From: Microbacterium sp. | GTDB lineage: Bacteria; Actinomycetota; Actinomycetes; Actinomycetales; Microbacteriaceae | Reading direction: 5' to 3' | Assembly (NCBI RefSeq): GCF_003248605.1 | Contig: NZ_QFPF01000018.1 | Location: 1-30,877 of the forward strand | DNA length: 30,877 bases | In this document: positions 1 through 7,230 of the stretch, piece by piece | Layout of the letters: each line of letters begins with the position of its first letter | How positions within the stretch are numbered: the first letter of the stretch is position 1 | Program-made: the position numbers and the translations under genes | Notes under the pieces: generated by a model | Told to the model about the DNA's origin: nothing | Databases searched by the model: none | What the model saw: the letters and a program-made list of their open reading frames with translations, nothing else

Positions 1-1
1 C

Positions 2-403
2 GCGAGGATCCTCGCGAAATCCGTTCCGGGATGGGAACGGGTGTTGGCCGATCCGATCACCGGCGGGGTCCTTGCCGTCGACAGGTACACACGATCCGCC
101 GACCTCACCCGACATCTCAGGGTGAGAGACCCGCACTGCAGATTCCCCGGATGCCGCATGCCCACCCACCGCTGCGACATCGACCACGGCCAAGACTTCG
201 CCCTCGGCGGAGCCACCGACCACAGAAACCTCTGCGCACTCTGTCGACGACATCACACTCTGAAGGGCGAAACACCCTGGCGGGTGAAACATCACCCCGG
301 CGGAGTCATCGAATGGATATCCCCCGGCGGACTCCACTACACAGACACCCCACCACCCGTCACCATCGGATTCATCCCCGACCCCGACAACCCACCCTTC
401 TGA
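2..403 (+). CDS. DUF222/HNH endonuclease family protein, C-terminal part
   Basis: This is the last 133 codons of a gene that begins before the window; the frame is open from base 2. It carries an HNH nuclease fold: CRFPGC, then DIDH, then N in HRNLC, then CRRHH, giving two zinc-binding Cys pairs and the catalytic His/Asn/His set. The context (GGVLAVDRY upstream, LKGETPW and PGGLHY downstream) is typical of the multicopy actinobacterial DUF222/13E12-repeat proteins. These are abundant in Microbacteriaceae; their cellular role is not established, although nuclease activity is expected from the motif. The missing N-terminal DUF222 domain lies outside the window. A weak hairpin follows the stop. 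Confidence 0.9.
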   Translation, partial: ARILAKSVPGWERVLADPITGGVLAVDRYTRSADLTRHLRVRDPHCRFPGCRMPTHRCDIDHGQDFALGGATDHRNLCALCRRHHTLKGETPWRVKHHPGGVIEWISPGGLHYTDTPPPVTIGFIPDPDNPPF

Positions 404-414
404 AACGACGAACC

Positions 415-432
415 CCGGTCGGGAGTGACCGG
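415..432 (+). terminator. weak hairpin after the HNH gene
   Basis: Arms CCGGTC (415-420) and GACCGG (427-432) enclose a 6-nt loop, 12 bases after the HNH stop codon. There is no T-tract, so termination is only a guess. Confidence 0.25.
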
Positions 433-471
433 CGGTGGAGTTGCTGTGCACGAGTCGGGCAGTGTGGAGTG

Positions 472-1436
472 ATGACCGATCCCGTCGACGCCCTCCTGAG
501 CGGTACCCGCGGACGTCGGCTGTGCCTCGAATACGCGGCGCGCATGGACGCGACAGTGCAGGAAGCCGTGTTCTGGCTCGCCCGCGACCTCGATCCGACT
601 CCAGGCACTCTGCTCCGATTCACCGACGGAGCGTCCGAGTGCGAGCCCGATCCGGAGTTCACCGGCGCCGACGTGGCTTCGCTCATCAACAAGGTCGTCC
701 TGACGAATGTCCGCGACGGTAGCCTGCGCGAAGCACTGCAGGCATCCGTCGACCTTGCGCGCTACTGGCAGGAGCCTGACGGAACCGATGCCGTCGCCGC
801 CCTCCCCGATGTGCACGACGCGCTCCGACGCGTCGCCCGCCACCTGAGTCCGGCTGTCGCACCCAACACGAGGACGAGTCGAGATCGGCGAAAAGGCCCG
901 CTGATGTGCGTGCGAACTTCTCGGGAACATGGTGGTCGGTGCCGCAGAGCCTGCTCACCACTCGTGGAAGCATTCCGGATGCCCTCGAACTGGTCGAGGA
1001 CTCCCTGGGATGGGAAATCGCGACGGTCATTCCCGTGCACGGCGCGGGTCGCATACTCGAGGTCCGATCGCCGGCTGACTGGGCAGATCTCTGTCGGGCC
1101 TATCCGATGGAAGTGACAGCATCCCGTCGGCACGACTGGTTCCGCGTCACCGGTCGCGAGGGCCCCTGGCTGATTCTCAACTGGGAGCGGCTCTCCGCGC
1201 AATGGGACGCGGTGCATCTCACCACGCTCGGATACCTCTCCGCAGCGAACCAGCTGATCGACGTGGACGCCGATCATGGCTCGGTGATCGGCGGGTGGGG
1301 CCCCGACGCCACCATCTGGCTCACCGACGTCGCACGCGAATCCGGGCAGCCGCGAGAACAGTGGTACCGGCTTCGGAACGACTGGCGCTGGACCCCCACC
1401 CCGCCCATGCACGGTACGGATGCGGCCGCGACATGA
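472..1436 (+). pseudogene. hypothetical protein, probably one gene split by a frameshift
   Basis: Two frames read as halves of one protein. Frame 1 starts at ATG 472 (GGAG upstream) with MTDPVDALLSGTRGRRLCLE and stays protein-like to about base 870. From about 843 the -1 frame takes over and reads through TWWSVP, a long Trp-rich segment and YRLRNDWRWTP to the stop at 1434-1436. Together they give about 321 residues. I recall single actinobacterial proteins of this general layout but cannot name a domain. The A tetramer at 891-894 is the neatest switch point: one deleted base there, or a -1 slip, joins the frames. A GTG at 906 could start the second half as a separate gene. Alternatives are a sequencing error, a recent pseudogene or two overlapping genes. 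No function is proposed. Confidence 0.55.
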
Positions 1437-1481
1437 ACGCGCTCTCCCCGCGCTCGGATTCGGGCGTGTGAAGATGGCGAT

Positions 1482-2351
1482 GTGGCATCCACGCCGGTCT
1501 CTCCCCTGATCTCGACCGACGAACTTCACGCACGACTCGAGGCCGGTGAGCGGATTCGTCTGCTCGATGTGCGATACCGACTCGAGCAACCCGACGGTCG
1601 ACCGGACCATCGGGCCGGCCATCTTCCCGGCGCGGTGTACGTCGACATGGACACGGAACTCGCCACACACGGCGATCCCTCACAAGGACGACACCCCCTC
1701 CCCTCGCGAGCAGCGCTCCAGGATGCTGCGCGGCGATGGGGGCTGCACACGGGCGACACCGTCGTCGTCTACGACGACTACCGATCGGTGTCGGCCGCGC
1801 GCGCGTGGTGGCTGCTCACCCATTCGGGAGTCGATGGCGTGCGCGTACTGGACGGCGGCCTGTCGGCATGGGCGGCGGCGGCATTTCCGCTCGAGACGGG
1901 AGATGTCGTCCCCGAGCCCGGTTCCATCGCACGCGACGAACTGAGCAGAGGAATCGTGACGATCGCCGAGGCCGAAGCCTGGCCTGCCCGAGGCATTCTG
2001 CTCGACGCGCGGGCGCCCGAACGCTACCGGGGCGACACCGAGCCCTACGACCCGGTCGCGGGACACATCCCGGGCGCGATCAACCTGCCCGCGAGCGCAT
2101 ATCTCGAGGGTGCGAGCTTCGCACAACCGGAGGAGATCAACCGCGCCCTGGCCGGCGCCGGTGTCACAGAGCGTTCTCCCGTCGCCGCCTACTGCGGGTC
2201 GGGCCTGACCGCGGCACACCTCGCCCTCGCGGGCGCGGTGGCGGGCATCGACGTCGCGGTGTTCCCCGGCTCGTGGAGCCAATGGTCGAACACACCGGGC
2301 CGTCCCATCGCCACGGGGCCCACGCCGACAGGTGAGCTCTCCAGCGTGTGA
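1482..2351 (+). CDS. tandem-rhodanese sulfurtransferase (thiosulfate / 3-mercaptopyruvate type)
   Basis: The 289-residue protein has two rhodanese domains: residues about 10-140, inactive because the loop has Asp (YDDYRS) in place of Cys, and about 155-280 with the active Cys238 in CGSGLTA. That loop resembles 3-mercaptopyruvate sulfurtransferase (CGSGVTA) more than classical thiosulfate sulfurtransferase (CRKGVTA). The enzyme moves sulfane sulfur to cyanide or thiol acceptors in the cytoplasm. GHLPGAVYVDMD and GHIPGAINLPA are the family hallmarks at the start of each domain. The start is GTG 1482; no in-frame ATG fits, and the Shine-Dalgarno is poor. The gene converges on ssrA, with 10 bp between them. 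Exact substrate preference cannot be read from sequence. Confidence 0.9.
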   Translation: MASTPVSPLISTDELHARLEAGERIRLLDVRYRLEQPDGRPDHRAGHLPGAVYVDMDTELATHGDPSQGRHPLPSRAALQDAARRWGLHTGDTVVVYDDYRSVSAARAWWLLTHSGVDGVRVLDGGLSAWAAAAFPLETGDVVPEPGSIARDELSRGIVTIAEAEAWPARGILLDARAPERYRGDTEPYDPVAGHIPGAINLPASAYLEGASFAQPEEINRALAGAGVTERSPVAAYCGSGLTAAHLALAGAVAGIDVAVFPGSWSQWSNTPGRPIATGPTPTGELSSV

Positions 2352-2361
2352 ACCGCGGCCG

Positions 2362-2728
2362 TGGAGATGGGGGGAATCGAACCCCCGTCCATCGCTGTGT
2401 TTCTGCGCCTTCTACGGGCGTAGTCTGTGCAGACGTTCTGCTCGGCCCCGACCTTTGTCACAGACACCTAAGTCGACGGGCCCAGCCTGAAGAAAGTCCC
2501 GCACGACGCTCAGGCGACGTCGTGCAGCAAGTCCCCTAAATGACGCCAGGGTCCGTGGCGGGAACACCCACGGTCTGACGGACTATCGGGCTCGCTTAGG
2601 CAGCGAGGGCGAAGTCAGTGCGCTTGGATTCGGCACTTATGGTTTTGCAGAGATCGTTTACGAGATAACCCTGCATCCTCGGCCCGCTTCTCACAGATTC
2701 TCAGGCGATGTCGAAACCGATCATCCCC
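2362..2728 (-). ncRNA. ssrA: transfer-messenger RNA (tmRNA)
   Basis: One-piece tmRNA. The 5' end GGGGATG (2728 downwards) pairs with CATCTCC near the 3' end to form the acceptor stem, followed by discriminator A at 2362; the next bases are CGG, so CCA is not encoded. The T-arm GGGGGTTCGATTCCCCC is intact. The tag frame lies at 2634-2596 and encodes AESKRTDFALAA then TAA, very like the 12-residue mycobacterial tag ADSHQRDYALAA. The resume codon is GCC (2634-2632). It rescues stalled ribosomes together with SmpB, whose gene lies 8 kb away on the same strand. No convincing promoter is seen directly before 2728, so a processed 5' leader is possible. Confidence 0.96.
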
Positions 2729-2779
2729 GTGAGCCTTCTTGTCGAAGGAGCCGCTGTTCACACACTGTGGAGTTGTCTC

Positions 2780-2797
2780 GCTCGGTTCGCACCGAGC
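2780..2797. repeat. 7-bp stem-loop between ssrA and the CoA-transferase gene
   Basis: GCTCGGT and ACCGAGC enclose the loop TCGC. It sits in the ssrA upstream region on the minus strand and in the leader of the CoA-transferase gene on the plus strand. No T-tract on either side; role unknown. Confidence 0.35.
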
Positions 2798-2825
2798 CCT
2801 TCAGCATACACCGGATGGAGAGAGC

Positions 2826-4298
2826 ATGCACGAAGAGCCACCCGGTGCCCCGCACTCGGAAAGCGCGCAGGATCGTGGCCTGCGGGGCGTCGGTTCCTCT
2901 GCGGCCGCCGCGATCGGCCTGACCGCGGAGCAGAGCGCCGCTATCCACGTCCCGCTCTCCATGCCCGCCTGGCGTTCACGACTGCGAGTCGGGGAACTGG
3001 CGATGAACAGCGTCGCCCTGGCCTCCCTCGCGATGAACGTCGTGCGCGCCGCGCGGTCGGGTGACCGGGCACCGGCACCCGTTCGGGTGTCGGCGGCCCG
3101 CGTGGCGGCGTCGTTCGGAAGCGAGAGGGTCTTCCGGATCGACGGGGCAACCCCCACCGTCTGGTCGCCGCTGTCGGGATTCTGGCGCACGGCCGACGGG
3201 TGGGTGCGGACACACGGCAACTATCCGCACCACGAATCCCGCCTCCGCCGCCTCCTGGGACTGTCTGACTCGATCGACTCGTCCCGCGTCACCGAGCGAG
3301 CCGCCGCGCGGATCGCGACGTGGCGCAACCTCGACCTCGAGCACGCCGCATATGAGAGCGGTGCCCTCGCGGTCGCGGTGCGCACCGCCGACGCCTGGCG
3401 ACAGCATCCCGTCGCCCTGGAGCACGCCGCGCAACCGCTCCTCACGCAGTGGCTCGGCGATCCGCACACTCCACGACCGTGGCCGTCCATCGACGGCGCT
3501 CCCCTCGCGGGGATCCGGGTGCTCGATCTGACGCGGGTGATCGCGGGGCCCGTCGGAACGCGGGATCTGGCGCTCGCCGGCGCCGACGTGCTGCGCGTGG
3601 ATTCGCCCCGCCTTCCCGAGATCCCGTGGCAGCATCTCGACACGGGGCAGGGCAAACGCTCGACCCTCTTGGATCTGGACGTGGCCCGCGACCGGCGGTG
3701 CTTCGATGACCTGCTCGAGCGCGCCGACGTCCTCGTGCTCGGCTACCGACCCGACGCCCTCGCACGGCTCGGGCTGGAGCCCGCAGCGCTCGCGTCGCGA
3801 TATCCCGCCCTCATCACAGCCGAGCTCTCGGCGTGGGGAACCGCCGGCCCTTGGCAGGACCGCCGCGGGTTCGACAGCCTCGTGCAGGCGGCCAGCGGCA
3901 TCGCGCTCGCCGAGAGCACGACGGGAGACGCCCCCGGCGCATTGCCCGTGCAGGCACTGGACCACTCCGCCGGCCACTTGCTCGCCGCGAGCGTCGCGAC
4001 GGCGCTCGCACGGCAGCGCGCCACCGGACGCTCGACACACGTCCGCATCGCCCTCGCCCGCCTCGCGCAGGAACTCCTCGCCGGCGGTGAGCCGAGCGCG
4101 CACGACGGCGAATCGCCACGCGGCGCCGGCGACGGCGGGCCGGAGCCCGCCGAGACGACCGTGACTCAGACCGTACACGCGCCCGACGGCCCGCACCGCG
4201 TCACGACGGCGGCGCCGGTGCTCGCCTTCGACGCAGCGCCGACGCCCTACCTACGCCCGACGCACACGTGGGGTGCAGACCCACCTCGCTGGACCTGA
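2826..4298 (+). CDS. CoA-transferase family III (CaiB/BaiF) protein
   Basis: 490 residues. ATG 2826 is chosen because GGATGGAGAGAGC precedes it; an upstream in-frame ATG at 2739 lies against the ssrA promoter region. The C-terminal half, from about residue 227, is a clear CaiB-type domain: PLAGIRVLDLTRVIAGPVGTR, LAGADVLRVD, KRSTLLDL, DVLVLGYRP, then ALDHSAGHLLAAS, where Asp is the likely catalytic residue. The N-terminal half has motifs normally seen late in the family (ADGWVRTHGNYPHHESRL, ALAVAVRTADAW), so the protein looks like two half-domains with a degenerate first one. Family members move CoA between carboxylic acids in the cytoplasm. The substrate is unknown, and no pathway genes flank it. 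Confidence 0.85.
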   Translation: MHEEPPGAPHSESAQDRGLRGVGSSAAAAIGLTAEQSAAIHVPLSMPAWRSRLRVGELAMNSVALASLAMNVVRAARSGDRAPAPVRVSAARVAASFGSERVFRIDGATPTVWSPLSGFWRTADGWVRTHGNYPHHESRLRRLLGLSDSIDSSRVTERAAARIATWRNLDLEHAAYESGALAVAVRTADAWRQHPVALEHAAQPLLTQWLGDPHTPRPWPSIDGAPLAGIRVLDLTRVIAGPVGTRDLALAGADVLRVDSPRLPEIPWQHLDTGQGKRSTLLDLDVARDRRCFDDLLERADVLVLGYRPDALARLGLEPAALASRYPALITAELSAWGTAGPWQDRRGFDSLVQAASGIALAESTTGDAPGALPVQALDHSAGHLLAASVATALARQRATGRSTHVRIALARLAQELLAGGEPSAHDGESPRGAGDGGPEPAETTVTQTVHAPDGPHRVTTAAPVLAFDAAPTPYLRPTHTWGADPPRWT

Positions 4299-4313
4299 TC
4301 GACGGCACCAGCG

Positions 4314-5024
4314 TCAGTCGGCGCGCAGCTCCCCGCGCACGATCGAATCACCCGAGTGCGCCGGATCGCCGTCGAGAGGCTCGACGGAGACATCGACCAG
4401 CGCGTAGTTCGACGTGTCGATACCCCGCGGCACGACGAAGCTCTGCTCGTCGTCGCTCAGCACACCGAGGCTGATCAGGGACGACGCGTCCCGCGTGATG
4501 AGCCAGACCTCCCGGTACGAATCCGATTCGGTCGCCGCATCGAGTCGCACCCGCACCGTGCGCTCCCCGTCGGCGGCCTCCTCGAGCACGGCGGCGCCCC
4601 GGGCCTCGGGGTGATCGGGGAACGGTTCGAGCAGCGCCTCGGCGACCTGGACCGGAGCACCCACGCGCACCGCGGTCCACACGCCGGCCCCGATCGCCGC
4701 GATGAGCGCGACACCGGCGGCCAGCGCCCACAGCGTCCGTGCCCCGCGCCGCGCCGTCGGTTCACGTCGCGCACGCGCGCGCGCAGGAGCCGTGTCGGCG
4801 GACGCGAGCCCGAGCTCGTCGGAGATCGCCGTCCACACCCGCTCCGGCGGCGCGAGCAACGGACCGGCCGCGAGGGTCGAGCGACCCACGCGCGCCGCAC
4901 GACGCAGATCCGTGAGCTCCTCGGCGCAGGCGGCGCAGGCGGCGATGTGCCGGTCGTCGTCCGGCGTGGCGACGTGCTCGCCGAGCGCCATCAGCGCCAG
5001 CAGCTCGGGGTCAACGTGCGACAT
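4314..5024 (-). CDS. rskA: RskA-type anti-sigma factor
   Basis: 236 residues. An N-terminal zinc-binding anti-sigma motif (His26, Cys30, Cys33 in HIAACAAC) is followed by a linker, one membrane helix at about 97-118 (LWALAAGVALIAAIGAGVW) and an extracytoplasmic RskA domain with SYREVWLI and GIDTSNYALVDVSVEP. It should hold the upstream-encoded sigma factor at the membrane until regulated proteolysis frees it. Its ATG overlaps the end of the sigma gene by 14 bp, implying translational coupling. It is the last gene of a four-gene operon and converges on the CoA-transferase gene. The protease recognition steps cannot be seen here. Confidence 0.9.
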   Translation of the reverse strand: MSHVDPELLALMALGEHVATPDDDRHIAACAACAEELTDLRRAARVGRSTLAAGPLLAPPERVWTAISDELGLASADTAPARARARREPTARRGARTLWALAAGVALIAAIGAGVWTAVRVGAPVQVAEALLEPFPDHPEARGAAVLEEAADGERTVRVRLDAATESDSYREVWLITRDASSLISLGVLSDDEQSFVVPRGIDTSNYALVDVSVEPLDGDPAHSGDSIVRGELRAD

Positions 5025-5631
5025 GGCCTACCTCCAGACGGGTGCGCATCCGGGCCAGGCTCCGGCGAATATGACTCTTGACCGTGCCGAGCGGCATGTC
5101 GAGCCGGGTCGAGATCTCATGATGGGTCAGGTCGTCGAAGAAGGCCAGCCGTACGACAGCGCGGGCATCGGGCTCCAGCCTGTCGATCTCCTGAGCAACG
5201 AGCAGGGTCTCGCCGAGATCGATCGGCGGTGCCACGGTGAGTTCGTCGGGCGTCGTGACGCGCTGCAGCTGCTCCTGCAGACGACGCATCCGGGCGCGCG
5301 CCTCGTGCGTGTCGGCGATCCGCCGCTTCGCGATCGTCACGATCCAGGTGGCCAGCCCCGCCTTCGACGAGTCGTACGTCGCACGTCCCGTCCAGGCCGC
5401 CACGAATGTCTTCTGCGTGGCATCCTCCGCATCCGCAGGATCGGCGAGCGAACGCATCGCCAGTGTGTAGACGACCGGCGCCCAGCGCCGGTACACCTCT
5501 TCGAGCGCGCGTTCATCGCCCGCTCGAAAACGATCGATGAGGCTCGCATCCGCGCGCGCATCGTCGTCGACATCCACGGTGTGCCCCTGGTCTCGGGTGG
5601 TGCGCCTTCGTCGGCGCGGCGGGCTCGTCAT
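5011..5631 (-). CDS. sigK: SigK-type ECF sigma factor
   Basis: 206 residues. Sigma region 2 covers about residues 32-115 (LIDRFRAGDERALEEVY, DAEDATQKTFVAAW, GLATWIVTIAKRRIAD). Region 4 covers about 150-200 (LAFFDDLTHHEISTRL, LGTVKSHIRRSLARMR). Pairing with an RskA-type anti-sigma gene points to the SigK group (ECF19) rather than other ECF families. ATG 5631 overlaps the sortase stop as ATGA. The basic N-terminus (PPRRRRRTTR) is unusual, and a later GTG near residue 19 is possible. It likely directs RNA polymerase to envelope genes; in mycobacteria SigK controls secreted antigens and its own operon. Its targets here are inferred only. Confidence 0.88.
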   Translation of the reverse strand: MTSPPRRRRRTTRDQGHTVDVDDDARADASLIDRFRAGDERALEEVYRRWAPVVYTLAMRSLADPADAEDATQKTFVAAWTGRATYDSSKAGLATWIVTIAKRRIADTHEARARMRRLQEQLQRVTTPDELTVAPPIDLGETLLVAQEIDRLEPDARAVVRLAFFDDLTHHEISTRLDMPLGTVKSHIRRSLARMRTRLEVGHVAR

Positions 5632-6272
5632 GACACCCTCGTCGCCACGGCGACCACGTTATCGCTGTACGACCTGTTCACGGGGTCGAAACTGCCCCCG
5701 CACGTGATGAGCACGAGCGCCGCTTCGCCCGTCCTGGCGAACAGGATGTCGGTGGGCAGTGCGCTGCGGGGGTAGTAGGTGATGCTCTGCACGGCATACC
5801 GGACGGGCTCGCCGCCGGAGACGTCGACGACGATCTCGGTGCCCGGCGCCACATCGCGCAGCCTGGCGAGCGGACCGAGACCGTAGACGCGGGAATCGAC
5901 GTGCGCGGCCATCACAACCCGGCCCGCGGTGCTCCCCGGGTCGGGACCGAAGCGGTACCACCCCGCGACGCTCGGCTCGACGGGAAGCTCCATCTGCCCA
6001 TCGGACTGCACCCCCACCGGCACGACGGGCATGTCGATGGCCGCAGCATCCACCCGCACCCGTGTCGGCACCTGGGCGGCGGGCGCGGTCGTCGGTGCGC
6101 TGGAGACGATCGGGACGTCCACGGCCGCGGTGGGGGCGGGATCCGGCGTCGGTGACATCGGCGTCAGCGACGGTGCGGGCTGCCCGCTCCCCCCGGACGG
6201 GGCGGGGAGCGAGCAGCCCGTGAGCACGAGCATCAGCAGCGCCGCAGCAGCGGCACGCGTGATCCTCGTCAT
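5628..6272 (-). CDS. class F sortase with lipoprotein signal peptide
   Basis: 214 residues. ATG 6272 is chosen because it opens directly into a signal peptide ending in the lipobox LTGC (Cys20). A Pro/Ser/Thr-rich linker runs to about residue 70, then the sortase domain: His124 in AAHVD, Cys191 in LITCGG and Arg200 in NRSYSDN form the catalytic triad. Sortases cut a C-terminal sorting motif and join the protein to the envelope. Most have a membrane helix; this one seems lipid-anchored instead. It follows the DUF4397 gene by 16 bp and overlaps the sigma factor start, so substrate, enzyme and regulator may be made together. The identity of the sorting motif is uncertain. Confidence 0.9.
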   Translation of the reverse strand: MTRITRAAAAALLMLVLTGCSLPAPSGGSGQPAPSLTPMSPTPDPAPTAAVDVPIVSSAPTTAPAAQVPTRVRVDAAAIDMPVVPVGVQSDGQMELPVEPSVAGWYRFGPDPGSTAGRVVMAAHVDSRVYGLGPLARLRDVAPGTEIVVDVSGGEPVRYAVQSITYYPRSALPTDILFARTGEAALVLITCGGSFDPVNRSYSDNVVAVATRVS

Positions 6273-6288
6273 CCGTCTGCCCCGCGTC

Positions 6289-7110
6289 TCAGACGCTCGG
6301 ACGCGACCGGGCGACGAACAGCGCGGCACCTGCGGCGACAAGGAGCCCGGCGAAGCCGAGTCCCCAGAACAGCGCCGTGGGCGCGCCGTTCTCGGCGGCA
6401 AGACCCGCGGACCCGGAGTTGACGCCGTCCGGGCTCGAGTGCAGCCCGGAGACGGTCTGCACCGCGAGCTCGAGGTTGCCCTCCTCAGCGCTGCCCCACG
6501 CGTAGACGATCGTGAGGGTGCCATCCGAGACCGTGACATCCGCCGGTCCGATCACCGGGTCGGTCGTTCCGGCGAGAGCGACGGCGGCCGAGACGGTTCC
6601 CGCGGCCAGGTCGAGAGACGCCTCGTCCGGGTTCTCGAGTCCGCTGACGACGGCCGTGCCGCCCGCGAGGATGTCCACGGCGGGAGCTGCGGCGACGTGG
6701 CGCACCGTGAGACGTCCCTCGCCCGCCGCGGTCTGGGCGATGTCGTTCGTGAACAGCGTCGCCGTGGGCTCACCCGCCGCGTCGAGGTGGGCGACGGCGG
6801 TGTAGCTGCTGTTCGCCGCGAGGCTCAGGGTGACGGGGCCCAGGATGGGCGCACTGGCATCGGCGGCATCCGGCGCTGTGATCGCGACCTCGTAGTCGCC
6901 CGCGGGCAGGTCGAGCGGCCCCGCGAGGTCACCCGGCTCGAAATCGTCGAGCGTCAGCTCGCCGTTGACGTAGACATCGACCGGGGTGTCGGGGATGCCG
7001 TGCAGCACCGACAGGTCGGCGCTGGTGGCAGAGATCGCCTGAGCGGGAGCGGCAAAGCCTACGGCCGCGACGAGGCCGGCGACCATGCCGGCCACAAGTG
7101 TCTTACGCAC
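6289..7110 (-). CDS. DUF4397 domain surface protein, probable sortase partner
   Basis: 273 residues from GTG 7110, preceded by a strong Shine-Dalgarno AAGGAGG. The signal peptide is about residues 1-25 (cleavage after APAQA). Two DUF4397 repeats follow (LSVLHGIPDTPVDVYVNGE and RLTVRHVAAAPAVDILAGG), then a hydrophobic segment at about 246-266 and the basic tail ARSRPSV. That tail has the shape of a cell-wall sorting signal, but no LPxTG is present; the nearest candidate is LAAENG at about 237-242. DUF4397 proteins are exported beta-rich proteins of unknown function. As first gene of the operon it should be the most strongly expressed. Attachment by the neighbouring sortase is inferred from linkage. 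Confidence 0.88.
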   Translation of the reverse strand: MRKTLVAGMVAGLVAAVGFAAPAQAISATSADLSVLHGIPDTPVDVYVNGELTLDDFEPGDLAGPLDLPAGDYEVAITAPDAADASAPILGPVTLSLAANSSYTAVAHLDAAGEPTATLFTNDIAQTAAGEGRLTVRHVAAAPAVDILAGGTAVVSGLENPDEASLDLAAGTVSAAVALAGTTDPVIGPADVTVSDGTLTIVYAWGSAEEGNLELAVQTVSGLHSSPDGVNSGSAGLAAENGAPTALFWGLGFAGLLVAAGAALFVARSRPSV

Positions 7111-7114
7111 GATT

Positions 7115-7121
7115 CCTCCTT
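7115..7121 (-). promoter_or_regulatory. strong Shine-Dalgarno of the DUF4397 gene
   Basis: AAGGAGG on the minus strand, four bases before GTG 7110. It is the best ribosome-binding site in the window and decides this start over longer open frames upstream. Confidence 0.85.
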
Positions 7122-7124
7122 GAC

Positions 7125-7143
7125 GGCGCGAACCGTTCGCGCC
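7125..7143. repeat. perfect 9-bp inverted repeat in the DUF4397 leader
   Basis: GGCGCGAAC (7125-7133), one central C, GTTCGCGCC (7135-7143). It lies three bases upstream of the Shine-Dalgarno and downstream of the proposed promoter, so it would be in the transcript. It could be an operator for a dimeric protein or an mRNA hairpin controlling translation. Confidence 0.7.
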
Positions 7144-7155
7144 TGCTGAAGAGTT

Positions 7156-7183
7156 GTTCCGTGTCAGCCCCACCCGTGGATGC
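7156..7183 (-). promoter_or_regulatory. possible SigK-like promoter of the envelope operon
   Basis: On the minus strand GCATCC (7183-7178) and CGGAAC (7161-7156) are 16 bp apart. From memory, the mycobacterial SigK consensus is CCATCC-N16/17-CCGAAT, giving 5/6 and 4/6 matches. Caution: GCATCC is also a hexamer over-represented across this whole window. Confidence 0.35.
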
Positions 7184-7217
7184 ACCGCGTTGAGAATTTC
7201 TGCGCTCCGCACGGGCG

Positions 7218-7223
7218 TAGGCT
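7218..7223 (+). promoter_or_regulatory. -10 element of the SIMPL-M20-MFS unit (leaderless)
   Basis: TAGGCT ends 7 nt before ATG 7231, placing the transcription start at or next to the start codon. No clear -35. Confidence 0.55.
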
Positions 7224-7230
7224 CTCGGCC

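Noticed and set aside
1..16. Perfect 16-bp palindrome CGCGAGGATCCTCGCG
   Set aside because: It lies inside the HNH coding frame (A-R-I-L-A), and its edge is the window boundary; a coding coincidence is the simplest reading.
1..2728. Genomic island integrated at ssrA
   Set aside because: tmRNA genes are common integration sites, but there is no integrase, no duplicated 3' end of ssrA, and the genes beside it look chromosomal.
2798..2812. TATGCT as the ssrA promoter -10
   Set aside because: It would give a leader of about 70 nt and has no clear -35; too uncertain to annotate.
2976..4196. Long antisense open frame opposite the CoA-transferase gene
   Set aside because: Low-complexity Arg/Gly/Ala translation with no family motif; typical antisense opening in GC-rich DNA.
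4299..4313. Terminator between the CoA-transferase gene and rskA
   Set aside because: Only a 4-bp stem can be drawn; too weak to report.
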